Source: Streptomyces humi | Lineage (GTDB): Bacteria > Actinomycetota > Actinomycetes > Streptomycetales > Streptomycetaceae | Direction of reading: 5' to 3' | DNA length: 64,000 bases | NCBI RefSeq assembly: GCF_001005085.2 | Contig: NZ_LBMU02000038.1 | Coordinates: 1 to 64,000 of the forward strand | Shown: positions 29,120 to 37,325 of the stretch, piece by piece | How the letters are laid out: each line of letters starts with the position of its first letter | How positions within the stretch are numbered: the stretch's first letter is position 1 | Program-made: the position numbers and the translations under genes | Notes under the pieces: model-generated | What the model was told of the DNA's origin: nothing | The model's input: the letters and a program-made list of their open reading frames with translations, nothing else | The model's database searches: none

Positions 29120-30135
29120 CCTTCACCGCCCACAAGCGCGCCGCCACCGGCTCCCTGATCGGCCTCGCCCTCGGGGACGCGCTCGGCTTCCCGACCGAGT
29201 TCAACGACGTGCCGTCGATCGTCGCCAAGTCCGGCCCCTGGCGGCAGATGGAACTGCCGGCGCGGGCCTTCGTCTCCGACGACACCCAGATGACCCTCGC
29301 CGTAGGGCACGCGCTGCGCACCGCCATGGACCGCGGGGTGCTCGGGCCCGAACGGCTGGAGCGGCCGCTGCGCGAGGAGTTCGTCGACTGGTACCAGTCA
29401 CCGGAGAACAACCGCGCACCCGGCCGGACCTGTCTGCGGGCGTGCAGCCTGCTGAAGGAGGAGGGCCGGGTCTGGCAGGACGCCAGCCAGGTCGAATCCA
29501 AGGGCTGCGGCGCCAACATGCGGGTCGCGCCGATCGGACTCGCACCCGGCCTGAGCGACGAACAGCGGGCCGGCGCGGCCCAGTTGCAGTCCGCCCTCAC
29601 CCACGGCCACCCCACCGCCCTGGCCGCCTCGGACCTCACCGCACGTGCCGTGCTGCTGCTGGCGCGGGGGACCGACCCGGTGGACCTCGTCGCACGGCTG
29701 CGGTCGTACGCCGCCGAGAACCGCACCCGCTACCACCACACCTGGCTCGGCGACCTCTGGACCCGCGGCCACGACGCGACCCCCGAGGCGTTCGTCGCAC
29801 GCGGCTGGGACGAGTGTCTGGCAATCCTCGACCGCCTCCGGGACGCCGTGCGCACCGCCTCCCCGGAGGACGACCCGTGCCTGGCCACCGGCGCCGGCTG
29901 GATCGCCGAGGAGGCCCTCGCGACCGGGCTGCTCTGCTTCCTGCTCTTCCCCGAGGAGCCGCTGACCGCCCTGCGCCGGGCCGCCTGCTCCTCCGGCGAC
30001 TCCGACTCGATCGCCTGCCTCACCGGCGCGTTCGCGGGGGCCTGGCTGGGCGAGGAGGCCTGGCCGACGGAGTGGGCCGACCGGATCGAGTACCGCGGAG
30101 ACCTGATGACCCTCGGCGCGCTCTGGGACGCCTAG
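29116..30135 (+). CDS. ADP-ribosylglycohydrolase (DraG-like)
   Basis: ATG 29116 overlaps the regulator stop. 339 residues with the ARH/DraG fold: GSLIGLALGDALGFPTEF near the start, SDDTQMTLAVGHAL (metal-binding Asp-Asp), and ACSSGDSDSIACLTGAFAGA at the C-terminus (D-x-D metal site). The enzyme removes ADP-ribose from proteins, nucleic acids or small molecules. Co-expression with an ADP-ribose-sensing regulator suggests the pair responds to ADP-ribosylation or NAD+ turnover. The stop TAG overlaps the stop of the convergent nucleotidyltransferase gene by four bases. Confidence 0.9.
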   Translation: MTFTAHKRAATGSLIGLALGDALGFPTEFNDVPSIVAKSGPWRQMELPARAFVSDDTQMTLAVGHALRTAMDRGVLGPERLERPLREEFVDWYQSPENNRAPGRTCLRACSLLKEEGRVWQDASQVESKGCGANMRVAPIGLAPGLSDEQRAGAAQLQSALTHGHPTALAASDLTARAVLLLARGTDPVDLVARLRSYAAENRTRYHHTWLGDLWTRGHDATPEAFVARGWDECLAILDRLRDAVRTASPEDDPCLATGAGWIAEEALATGLLCFLLFPEEPLTALRRAACSSGDSDSIACLTGAFAGAWLGEEAWPTEWADRIEYRGDLMTLGALWDA

Positions 30136-30827
30136 ACCCCGTCGGGACCGGCGGCCGAGGTACGGCGGGCGCGGAACAGCAGGTCCGCCACGCGCGCGTG
30201 GTCGGGTTCGGCCGGGAGCGGGGTGCGGTCCAGGGCCTCGTCGGTCTCCTCGGCCAGCCGGGCGAACCGGGACTCGACCACCGGCCAGGGCACCTCGCCC
30301 CGCTTCACCGCCAGCAGCGCCTCCCGGCCGTCGCCGGCCTCGATGGCCAGCTCGCCGGTGCGCAGCAGGTCACGGGCGCTGGTCAGCAGCCGCAGCAGGT
30401 GCATCGCGTGTTTCCAGCGCGGCGCGCCGTGGGTCCGGACGTCGCCGTGGAGCTTGCGGCGCTGGGCCAGGGCGTAGCGGGTGAAGGTGCCGTGGACGCG
30501 CCGGGACAGGAAGGCGCCGCGCAGCGCCAGCAGCTCGCGGCCCGTGTCGTCGGCGTACTCGACCAGGGGCGAGTGCAGGCACTCCAGGATGTTCGGATTG
30601 CCCCGCAGCGCCAGTTCGCAGAACCGCTCCAGCTCCCAGGAGAACCGCTCCTCGCCGGGGCCCTCGACATGCGTCGGCGGCTTCTCGAAGCGCCAGAACA
30701 GGGGAGTGGGGGCGAGGAACACCCCCCGCCGGTCGGTGTCGCTGCCCTCCGTGGCCAGGCCGAAGGCACGCGACCCCATGACACAGGCGTAGATCGTGTG
30801 GTCGCGTACCAGGTCCTCGGGCTGCAT
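30132..30827 (-). CDS. DNA polymerase beta-superfamily nucleotidyltransferase (RlaP-like)
   Basis: 231 residues with ATG 30827. The active-site segment VMGSRAFGLATEGSDTDRRGV has the GS and D-x-D pattern of the polymerase beta superfamily; the sequence fits the family of RNA-ligase-associated nucleotidyltransferases (also YcgL-like). LLRLLTSARDLLRTGEL in the C-terminal helical domain is typical. No RNA ligase gene is near. Probably transfers a nucleotide to an RNA or small molecule; substrate unknown. It is on the opposite strand to the DraG gene with overlapping stops, and 22 bp from the end of the Rieske gene on the same strand. Confidence 0.8.
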   Translation of the reverse strand: MQPEDLVRDHTIYACVMGSRAFGLATEGSDTDRRGVFLAPTPLFWRFEKPPTHVEGPGEERFSWELERFCELALRGNPNILECLHSPLVEYADDTGRELLALRGAFLSRRVHGTFTRYALAQRRKLHGDVRTHGAPRWKHAMHLLRLLTSARDLLRTGELAIEAGDGREALLAVKRGEVPWPVVESRFARLAEETDEALDRTPLPAEPDHARVADLLFRARRTSAAGPDGV

Positions 30828-30849
30828 GCCAGGGAGCGTACGGGGCGGA

Positions 30850-31341
30850 TCAGGCCAGCGTGATCGAATTTCCGCTCACGTCGATGGACTTGGCCGGCAG
30901 CGGACGGGTGGCCGGGCCATGGGCGACCGAACCGTCCGCGATGTTGAACTTGCTTCCGTGGCAGGGGCAGTCGATGGTGCCGTCCAGCACCTGGTTCACC
31001 GTGCAGCCCATGTGGGTGCAGATCGCCGAGAAGGCCTTGAACTCGCCCGCCTTCGGCTGGGTCACCACGATCTTCTGGTCCTTGAAGACCGTGCCACCGC
31101 CCTCCGGGATGTCACTCGTGCTCGCCAGCGCCATCCCGGCACTGGCACTGGCACTGGCACTGGCACTGGCACTCGCGCTCGCGCTCGCGCCCGTCGACTC
31201 CGAGACGGACGACCCGGCGGTGGGCGACTCCGAGGAACTGGAGGAGCCGTTGTCGTTGCTGTTGCCGCATCCCGCGCAGCCCACGGCGAGTGCGGCGGCA
31301 CCCGTCGCGAGAACCGCGCGCCTGGTGGAACCGTCGGTCAT
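30850..31341 (-). CDS. Tat-exported Rieske [2Fe-2S] lipoprotein
   Basis: ATG 31341, with GGGGTGA upstream, gives 163 residues; the frame is open further but the signal peptide fixes this start. The N-terminus has twin Arg (STRRAVLATGAAALAVGCAGC), a hydrophobic stretch and a lipobox-like VGC/AGC, so it is Tat-exported and probably lipidated. A Ser/Asn linker and an Ala-Ser microsatellite region follow (residues 50-75). The Rieske motif is CTHMGC and CPCHGS, with all four ligands present. It is the small Rieske_Cyt_b6f-like type found in Streptomyces, likely an extracytoplasmic electron carrier; the partner is unknown. Confidence 0.9.
   Translation of the reverse strand: MTDGSTRRAVLATGAAALAVGCAGCGNSNDNGSSSSSESPTAGSSVSESTGASASASASASASASASAGMALASTSDIPEGGGTVFKDQKIVVTQPKAGEFKAFSAICTHMGCTVNQVLDGTIDCPCHGSKFNIADGSVAHGPATRPLPAKSIDVSGNSITLA
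31136..31192. repeat. 6-bp microsatellite encoding the Ala-Ser linker of the Rieske protein
   Basis: About eight to nine hexamers (GCACTG, then GCGCTC variants on the plus strand) encode alternating Ser and Ala. Slippage would stay in frame and only change linker length. Confidence 0.85.
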
Positions 31342-31569
31342 GTCGTCACCCCGAACGTACGGAAGAACCACAGGGAGTCGCTCCGAGCGGAGCAGCAGCA
31401 TCTTGGCACCGAAACCACCGAAGACGAAGCAACCCGGGAGGGAGTGCCACAAAACGCTTGTTTCGTACGCTGACAGCCCAACGCGTCTCACCGGGCGAGC
31501 GCCGCACACCGGCCCGGCCCGGTCTGACTAGGCTGGACCGACAGACCGACGTCAGAACAGGAGCGTGCC

Positions 31570-31932
31570 GTGGCGGTACGAGCGGTCCGGGGGGCCGTCC
31601 AGCTGGAACGGGACGAGGCCGGTCACATGGCCGAGCAGGTCGGAGCGCTGCTCACCGCCGTCCTGGAACGGAACGGGCTGACCACCGACGACCTGATCAG
31701 CATCTGGTTCACCGCCACGCCCGACCTGCACAGCGACTTCCCGGCGGCCGCCGCGCGCAAGCTCGGCCTGGTCGACGTCCCCCTGATCTGCGCCCAGGAG
31801 CTGGACATCGAGGGCGCCCTGCCCCGGGTCGTTCGGATACTGGCGCACATCGAGTCCGACCGGTCCCGCGCCGAGGTCGACCACGTCTACCTCGGTGCCG
31901 CGGCCGCCCTGCGCAAGGACATCGCCCAGTGA
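31570..31932 (+). CDS. aroH: Chorismate mutase, AroH class
   Basis: GTG 31570 behind CAGGAG gives 120 residues, the usual size of the trimeric AroH fold (like B. subtilis AroH). MAVRAVRGAVQLERDEAGHM contains the substrate-binding Arg and the middle strand IWFTATPDLHSDFPAAAARK is conserved. It rearranges chorismate to prephenate in the cytosol. Translationally coupled to tyrA (GTGA overlap), giving a compact tyrosine/phenylalanine branch. TAGGCT at 31524-31529 could be its -10. Confidence 0.95.
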   Translation: MAVRAVRGAVQLERDEAGHMAEQVGALLTAVLERNGLTTDDLISIWFTATPDLHSDFPAAAARKLGLVDVPLICAQELDIEGALPRVVRILAHIESDRSRAEVDHVYLGAAAALRKDIAQ

Positions 31933-33020
31933 GAACCGCGCTCGTCATCGGTACCGGCCTCATCGGTACGTCCGCCGCGCTCGCCCTCTCCCGGCGGGGT
32001 GTCGTCGTCCACCTCGCCGACCACGACCCCGAGCAGGCCCGAACCGCGGCCGCGCTCGGCGCCGGCACCGACGAGGCGCCGGCGGCCCCGGTCGACCTGG
32101 CGATCGTCGCCGCCCCGCCCGCGCACGTGGCCTCCGTCCTCGCGGACGCCATGAGCCGGGGTGTGGCCCGCGGCTACATCGACGTGGCCAGCGTCAAGGG
32201 CGGCCCGCGCCGCGAGCTGGAGGCGCACGGCGTGGACCTGTCGTCGTACCTCGGCACGCACCCCATGTCCGGCCGGGAGAAGTCCGGCCCGCTGGCGGCC
32301 ACCGCCGACCTCTTCGAGGGCCGTCCCTGGGTGCTCACCCCGACCCGGGACACCGACACCGAGGTGCTGAACCTCGCCCTGGAACTGGTCTCGCACTGCC
32401 GGGCCGTCCCGGTCGTCATGGACGCCGACGCCCACGACCGGGCCGTGGCCCTGGTCTCCCACATGCCCCACCTGGTGTCCAGCATGGTCGCGGCCCGGCT
32501 GGAGCACGCCGAGGAGGCGGCCGTACGGCTGTGCGGGCAGGGCATCCGGGACGTGACCCGGATCGCCGCCTCCGACCCCCGGATGTGGATCGACATCCTC
32601 TCCGCGAACCCCGGCCCGGTCGCCGACCTGCTCGCGGACGTCTCCGCCGACCTCGACGAGACGGTCACCGCGCTGCGCGCCCTCCAGTCCTCGGACGAGT
32701 CCAAGCGGCGCGCGGGCGGCGCCGGCGTCGAGGACGTGCTGCGCCGCGGTAACGCCGGCCAGGTGCGGGTACCCGGCAAGCACGGCTCGGCGCCCCGGGC
32801 CTACGAGGTCGTGGCCGTGCTCATCGACGACCAGCCCGGCCAGCTGGCCCGGATCTTCGCGGACGCCGGCGCCGCCGGGGTCAACGTCGAGGACGTACGG
32901 ATCGAGCACGCGACCGGCCAGCAGGCGGGCCTGGTCCAGCTCTGGGTGGAGCCGACGGCGGTGCCGGTGCTGACGTCGGCGCTGCGGGAGCGGGGCTGGG
33001 CACTGCGGCAGCAGCGCTGA
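31929..33020 (+). CDS. tyrA: Prephenate dehydrogenase
   Basis: GTG 31929 overlaps the aroH stop. 363 residues: NAD-binding VIGTGLIGTSAALALSRRG at the N-terminus, catalytic His in LGTHPMSGREKSG, the helical dimerisation domain, and a C-terminal ACT domain (AYEVVAVLIDDQPGQLARIF) for feedback control, probably by tyrosine. Converts prephenate to 4-hydroxyphenylpyruvate with NAD+. A hairpin with stem GTGCGGG/CCCGCAC lies just past the stop. Cmk follows 91 bp later. Confidence 0.93.
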   Translation: MRTALVIGTGLIGTSAALALSRRGVVVHLADHDPEQARTAAALGAGTDEAPAAPVDLAIVAAPPAHVASVLADAMSRGVARGYIDVASVKGGPRRELEAHGVDLSSYLGTHPMSGREKSGPLAATADLFEGRPWVLTPTRDTDTEVLNLALELVSHCRAVPVVMDADAHDRAVALVSHMPHLVSSMVAARLEHAEEAAVRLCGQGIRDVTRIAASDPRMWIDILSANPGPVADLLADVSADLDETVTALRALQSSDESKRRAGGAGVEDVLRRGNAGQVRVPGKHGSAPRAYEVVAVLIDDQPGQLARIFADAGAAGVNVEDVRIEHATGQQAGLVQLWVEPTAVPVLTSALRERGWALRQQR

Positions 33021-33111
33021 GAACGGCGCTCCCAGGGGCCGGTAACCTTGTGCGGGGCGTGTTCGCGTCCCGCACACCACCCACCACCCCGCACCCGGAA
33101 GGTGTCCCCCC

Positions 33112-33798
33112 GTGGAAAACGGCGCCGTAAAGCCCGTGATTGTCGCCATCGACGGCCCCTCGGGCACCGGCAAGTCGAGCACGTCCAAGGCCGTGGCCGC
33201 ACAGCTGGGCCTCAGCTACCTGGACACCGGCGCCCAGTACCGGGCGATCACCTGGTGGATGGTGACCAACGGCATCGACCTCACCGACCCGACCGCGATC
33301 GCCGCGGTCGCCGGCAAGCCGGAGATCGTCTCCGGTACCGACCCGGCCCACCCCACGATCACGGTCGACGGCGTCGACGTCTCCGCCCCGATCCGCACCC
33401 AGGACGTCACCTCCAAGGTCAGCGCGGTCAGCGCGGTGCCCGAGGTGCGCACCCGGATCACCGAGCTCCAGCGCACCCTCGCCTCCTCGGCCGAGGCCGG
33501 GATCGTCGTCGAGGGCCGGGACATCGGCACCACCGTGCTGCCCGACGCCGACCTGAAGGTCTTCCTCACCGCCTCCGCCGAGGCCCGTGCGGCCCGCCGC
33601 AGCGGTGAGCTCAAGGGCGCCGACGTCAACGCCACCCGCGAGGCCCTGATCCAGCGGGACGCGGCCGACTCGACCCGCAAGACCTCCCCGCTCGCCAAGG
33701 CGGGCGACGCGGTCGAGGTGGACACCACCGAGCTGACGCTCGCCCAGGTCATAGAGTGTGTCGTCACCCTCGTCGAGGAGAAGCGGGCCGGGCAGTGA
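33112..33798 (+). CDS. cmk: Cytidylate kinase
   Basis: GTG 33112 behind GGAAGGTG gives 228 residues. IDGPSGTGKSSTSKAVAAQL is the P-loop, LDTGAQYRA the NMP-binding region, and VEGRDIGTTVLPDADLKVFL the CMP-specific segment. Phosphorylates CMP/dCMP. Overlaps plsC (GTGA), and TAACCT at 33043 could be its -10. The cmk-plsC-der order is conserved in actinobacteria. Confidence 0.97.
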   Translation: MENGAVKPVIVAIDGPSGTGKSSTSKAVAAQLGLSYLDTGAQYRAITWWMVTNGIDLTDPTAIAAVAGKPEIVSGTDPAHPTITVDGVDVSAPIRTQDVTSKVSAVSAVPEVRTRITELQRTLASSAEAGIVVEGRDIGTTVLPDADLKVFLTASAEARAARRSGELKGADVNATREALIQRDAADSTRKTSPLAKAGDAVEVDTTELTLAQVIECVVTLVEEKRAGQ

Positions 33799-34439
33799 GT
33801 CTTCCGTCGCAGCGCGGCGCCGAGACCGGGCGGCGCATCGGGGTCGGGCTGATGTACGGCCTGTGGAAGCCGCGCGTCCTCGGCGCCTGGAAGATGCCCG
33901 CGCACGGCCCGGCGATCCTCGCCGTGAACCACTCCCACAACATCGACGGGCCGATGGTCATGGGCGTGTCGCCGCGGCCGACGCACTTCCTCATCAAGAA
34001 GGAGGCGTTCGTCGGCCCGCTCGACCCGTTCCTGACCCGGATCGGACAGCTGAAGGTGGACCGCACGTCCACCGACCGCACGGCGGTCACCCGGGCGCTG
34101 GGCGTCCTGGACGCCGGGGGAGTGCTCGGGATATTCCCCGAGGGCAGCCGGGGCGACGGCGACTTCGCCGCGCTGCGCGCGGGCCTCGCCTACTTCGCGG
34201 TGCGCTCCGGGGCGCCGATCGTCCCGGTGGCCGTGCTGGGCAGTGCCGAGCGGCGCGGCCGGCTGGTCAAGGGCCTGCCGCCGCTGCGCTCCCGGGTCGA
34301 CGTCGTCTTCGGCGACCCGTTCGAGGCGGGCGACGGCACCGGCCGCCGCACCCGCAAGGCCCTGGACGAGGCCACCGAGCGCATCCAGAGGCAGCTCACC
34401 GACCACCTGGAAAACGCCAGGCGTCTGACCGGACGCTAG
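33795..34439 (+). CDS. plsC: 1-acyl-sn-glycerol-3-phosphate acyltransferase-like protein
   Basis: GTG 33795 overlaps the cmk stop. 214 residues with acyltransferase block I NHSHNIDGP (H-x4-D, His and Asp catalytic), block II near HFLIKKEAFVGP, block III FPEGSRGDGDF and block IV PIVPVAVLG. It acylates lysophosphatidate or a similar acceptor at the cytoplasmic membrane face. Whether it is the main PlsC or a paralogue cannot be told from sequence. Confidence 0.92.
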   Translation: MSLPSQRGAETGRRIGVGLMYGLWKPRVLGAWKMPAHGPAILAVNHSHNIDGPMVMGVSPRPTHFLIKKEAFVGPLDPFLTRIGQLKVDRTSTDRTAVTRALGVLDAGGVLGIFPEGSRGDGDFAALRAGLAYFAVRSGAPIVPVAVLGSAERRGRLVKGLPPLRSRVDVVFGDPFEAGDGTGRRTRKALDEATERIQRQLTDHLENARRLTGR

Positions 34440-34453
34440 GCGACACTTGAGTA

Positions 34454-34497
34454 GTGGATCGGCTCCCGGCGGGAACGCGAGGGGGCCGGGGATCCAC
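34454..34497 (+). promoter_or_regulatory. Hairpin leader upstream of der
   Basis: GTGGATC (34454-34460) pairs with GATCCAC (34491-34497), enclosing a GC-rich loop, in the 92-bp gap between plsC and der. It may be a processed or attenuating structure; no Rfam class is recognised. Confidence 0.4.
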
Positions 34498-34531
34498 CGA
34501 TCACCACGATGAACGACGAGGTACGCACTTC

Positions 34532-36016
34532 ATGAACGACCACAGCCAGCCCGGCGACTCGGCTGAGCACGAGTACGACCACGGGGCGCTCGGCGACGCC
34601 GAGTACGCGGAGTTCATGGAGCTCGCCGCGGAAGAGGGCTTCGACATCGAGGACGTCGAGGGCGCCATCGAGGAGGCCGGCCACGGCCCGCTCCCCGTCC
34701 TCGCCGTCGTCGGCCGCCCGAACGTCGGCAAGTCGACACTCGTGAACCGCATCATCGGCCGCCGTGAGGCCGTCGTCGAGGACAAGCCCGGTGTCACCCG
34801 CGACCGGGTGACCTACGAGGCCGAGTGGGCGGGCCGCCGTTTCAAGGTCGTCGACACCGGCGGCTGGGAGCAGGACGTCCTCGGCATCGACGCCTCCGTG
34901 GCCGCGCAGGCCGAGTACGCGATCGAGGCCGCCGACGCGGTCGTCTTCGTGGTCGACGCCAAGGTCGGCGCCACCGACACCGACGAGGCGGTCGTACGAC
35001 TGCTGCGCAAGGCCGGCAAGCCCGTGGTGCTGGCCGCCAACAAGGTCGACGGCCCCAGCGGCGAGGCCGACGCGGCCTACCTCTGGTCCCTCGGCCTCGG
35101 CGAGCCGCACCCGGTCTCCGCCCTGCACGGCCGTGGCACCGGCGACATGCTCGACGCCGTCCTGGAGGCCCTGCCCGAGGCTCCCGCGCAGACCTTCGGC
35201 GGCTCCGGTGTCGGCGGCCCCCGCCGGATCGCCCTCATCGGCCGTCCGAACGTCGGCAAGTCCTCCCTCCTCAACAAGGTGGCGAACGAGGAGCGCGTCG
35301 TCGTCAACGAACTGGCCGGCACCACCCGCGACCCGGTCGACGAGCTGATCGAACTCGGCGGCGTCACCTGGAAGTTCGTCGACACCGCAGGTATCCGCAA
35401 GCGCGTGCACCTCCAGCAGGGCGCCGACTACTACGCCTCGCTGCGTACCGCCGCCGCCGTGGAGAAGGCGGAGGTCGCGGTGATCCTCATCGACGCCTCC
35501 GAGTCCATCTCCGTGCAGGACCAGCGGATCGTGACGATGGCCGTCGAGGCGGGCCGCGCGATGGTCATCGCCTACAACAAGTGGGACACCCTCGACGAGG
35601 AGCGCCGCTACTACCTGGAGCGGGAGATCGAGACCGAGTTCGGCCAGGTCGCCTGGGCGCCCCGGGTCAACGTCTCGGCGCGTACCGGCCGCCACATGGA
35701 GAAGCTGGTCCCGGCGATCGAGACCGCCCTCGCCGGCTGGGAGACGCGGGTCCCCACCGGCCGGCTCAACGCCTTCCTCGGAGAGCTGGTCTCGGCCCAC
35801 CCGCACCCGGTCCGGGGCGGCAAGCAGCCGCGCATCCTGTTCGGCACCCAGGCGGGCACCAAGCCGCCGCGGTTCGTCCTCTTCGCCTCCGGCTTCATCG
35901 AGGCGGGCTACCGCCGCTTCATCGAGCGCCGGCTGCGCGAGGAGTTCGGTTTCGAGGGCACCCCGATCCACATCTCCGTGCGGGTGCGTGAGAAGCGCGG
36001 CGCCAAGAAGAAGTGA
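34532..36016 (+). CDS. der: Ribosome-assembly GTPase Der (EngA)
   Basis: ATG 34532, with GAGGT nine bases upstream, gives 494 residues. Two G domains: G1 GRPNVGKSTLV at residues 66-76 and GRPNVGKSSLL near 241; G3 DTGGWE and DTAGIRK; G4 NKVD and NKWD. A C-terminal KH-like domain ends in basic REKRGAKKK. A 65-residue acidic N-terminal extension precedes the first G domain, common in actinobacterial Der. Acts in 50S subunit maturation and is essential. A 50-bp perfect hairpin follows the stop. Confidence 0.97.
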   Translation: MNDHSQPGDSAEHEYDHGALGDAEYAEFMELAAEEGFDIEDVEGAIEEAGHGPLPVLAVVGRPNVGKSTLVNRIIGRREAVVEDKPGVTRDRVTYEAEWAGRRFKVVDTGGWEQDVLGIDASVAAQAEYAIEAADAVVFVVDAKVGATDTDEAVVRLLRKAGKPVVLAANKVDGPSGEADAAYLWSLGLGEPHPVSALHGRGTGDMLDAVLEALPEAPAQTFGGSGVGGPRRIALIGRPNVGKSSLLNKVANEERVVVNELAGTTRDPVDELIELGGVTWKFVDTAGIRKRVHLQQGADYYASLRTAAAVEKAEVAVILIDASESISVQDQRIVTMAVEAGRAMVIAYNKWDTLDEERRYYLEREIETEFGQVAWAPRVNVSARTGRHMEKLVPAIETALAGWETRVPTGRLNAFLGELVSAHPHPVRGGKQPRILFGTQAGTKPPRFVLFASGFIEAGYRRFIERRLREEFGFEGTPIHISVRVREKRGAKKK

Positions 36017-36023
36017 GCCAGGA

Positions 36024-36073
36024 CATGGGTGAGGGGGCGGCCACCGGTCACGGTGGCCGCCCCCTCACCCATG
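36024..36073. terminator. Very strong 22-bp bidirectional hairpin after der
   Basis: A perfect 22-bp stem (36024-36045 with 36052-36073) around a 6-base GGTCAC loop. It lies between the convergent der gene and the Gly/Tyr-rich gene and can serve both. Confidence 0.9.
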
Positions 36074-36075
36074 TG

Positions 36076-36483
36076 TCACATGCCCCGGCGCGGGCCCGGC
36101 GGAAGCGCCGCGGGCACCGGCGTCATCCCGGGGTCCTGGGAGCGGCCGAGCGGCCCGATCCGCTGCCACTGCGGCGGCTGCGGCTGGGCGACGTTGTGCC
36201 GGACGCTGTAGGCGCCCGCGCCGTACGCGCTGTACGCGCCCCCTCCGTACACCCCCGTACCGTGTGTGCCGGTGCTGAACGGGGTGGTTCCGAAGGCGGT
36301 GAACCCCAGCGCCTCCTCTCCGCTGCGGTCGCCCGGCAGCGTGCGGAAGCTCTTGACCCACTCCGCGTAGAGCGAGTCGTAGATCGGCGTGGCCGAGAGC
36401 CCGGCTGAGGCCTCCTGGGCCACCCGGGCTGCCGGAACGGTGGAGAAGGACGGCCGGCGGGGCGGAAGGTCGTATGCGTGCAC
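36076..36483 (-). CDS. Conserved Gly/Tyr-rich Streptomyces protein (DUF6643-like)
   Basis: Start GTG 36483 (VHAYDLPPRRPSFSTVP) is chosen because the upstream in-frame sequence is non-coding in character. 135 residues. Residues 10-55 are a conserved-looking core (VAQEASAGLSATPIYDSLYA, EWVKSFRTLPGDRSGEEALG), then a Gly/Tyr/Thr low-complexity region (GTGVYGGGAYSAYGAGAYSV) and a Pro/Gln tail. I recall such proteins as a Streptomyces-restricted family of unknown function near sporulation-related genes. No signal peptide or catalytic motif. Confidence 0.75.
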   Translation of the reverse strand: MHAYDLPPRRPSFSTVPAARVAQEASAGLSATPIYDSLYAEWVKSFRTLPGDRSGEEALGFTAFGTTPFSTGTHGTGVYGGGAYSAYGAGAYSVRHNVAQPQPPQWQRIGPLGRSQDPGMTPVPAALPPGPRRGM

Positions 36484-36542
36484 GTATGTCCAAACGACCG
36501 GATTGGTGAAGAGATGCGGCCTTTTGTGGCTTCGGGGGGTTC

Positions 36543-37325
36543 TCAGATCCCCGCGAGCGGCAGCGCGGCCGCCACCAGCTTCCCGTTCGCCGCGGCCTTG
36601 TCGATCGCGTCGCGCAGCAGGTCCTCGCGGGGCTGCCGTCCGATCGACCCCACCGGAGCCGCGAACATCAGCACCTGCTGGTGCTTGTTGGCCGCCGCCC
36701 GCCAGCCGTCCGTCACCTGCAACGGCTGGTGCGCCTGCCACCAGGCCACCGGCTGCCCGCCGTTCGCGCCCGGCTGGAGCACCGCGTGCAACTGGCCCAC
36801 CGCCAGCAGCACCGACCACCCGTGCAGGACCGGCGGAACCGCGCTGAGCTGGGGCACCGGCATGAAGCCCTGCTCGATCAGCAGCGGCAGGAAGTCGTCG
36901 CCCACCCCGTCCGTACCGGGCCGCACGATCGGCGAGGTCGGCTCGACGACCAGGGCGGGGTGCAGTTCCCCGGCGATCAGCACCAGTCCGCTGGTCACCC
37001 CGAGCACCGCCTGCTCGGGCACGGCCTGCTGCGAGCCGCCGGGCGCGCCGTCGCCGCTGATGGAGCGGACCGCGCCCTGCAACTGCTCCTCGGTGACCTG
37101 GACGACCTGGGAGGGCAGGCAGGTGGCGTGGGCGAAGGCGAGGACGGCGGTCTCGTCCCCGATGAACAGGACGGTGCTGGTGCGCTCCTGTTCGGAGTCG
37201 CCCGGGGTGCGGCAGGACGTGCAGTCGTAACTGCCGGGGGCGTTGTCTCCGGCGAGCAGCCGGTCGGCTTCTTCGTCGCCGATCTCGGCGCGTACCTCGT
37301 CGCTGACGTCGAGCATGCGCGGCAC
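36543..37325 (-). CDS. Conserved Streptomyces protein with Cys-x2-Cys motif, function unknown
   Basis: 260 residues; GTG 37325 has GGGAG five bases upstream, ATG 37316 is an alternative. A CTSC motif near residue 36 could bind metal alone or between subunits. The rest is mixed alpha/beta with conserved strands (STVLFIGDETAVLAFAHATC, VLGVTSGLVLIAGELHPALV). It reads as a soluble cytosolic protein. It sits 60 bp upstream of the GTG of the preceding small gene on the same strand, so may be co-transcribed. I do not recognise a characterised family. Confidence 0.75.
   Translation of the reverse strand: MPRMLDVSDEVRAEIGDEEADRLLAGDNAPGSYDCTSCRTPGDSEQERTSTVLFIGDETAVLAFAHATCLPSQVVQVTEEQLQGAVRSISGDGAPGGSQQAVPEQAVLGVTSGLVLIAGELHPALVVEPTSPIVRPGTDGVGDDFLPLLIEQGFMPVPQLSAVPPVLHGWSVLLAVGQLHAVLQPGANGGQPVAWWQAHQPLQVTDGWRAAANKHQQVLMFAAPVGSIGRQPREDLLRDAIDKAAANGKLVAAALPLAGI

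Noticed and set aside
31136..31192. Phase-variable on/off switch in the Rieske gene
   Set aside because: The repeat unit is 6 bp, so slippage keeps the frame and cannot switch the gene off.
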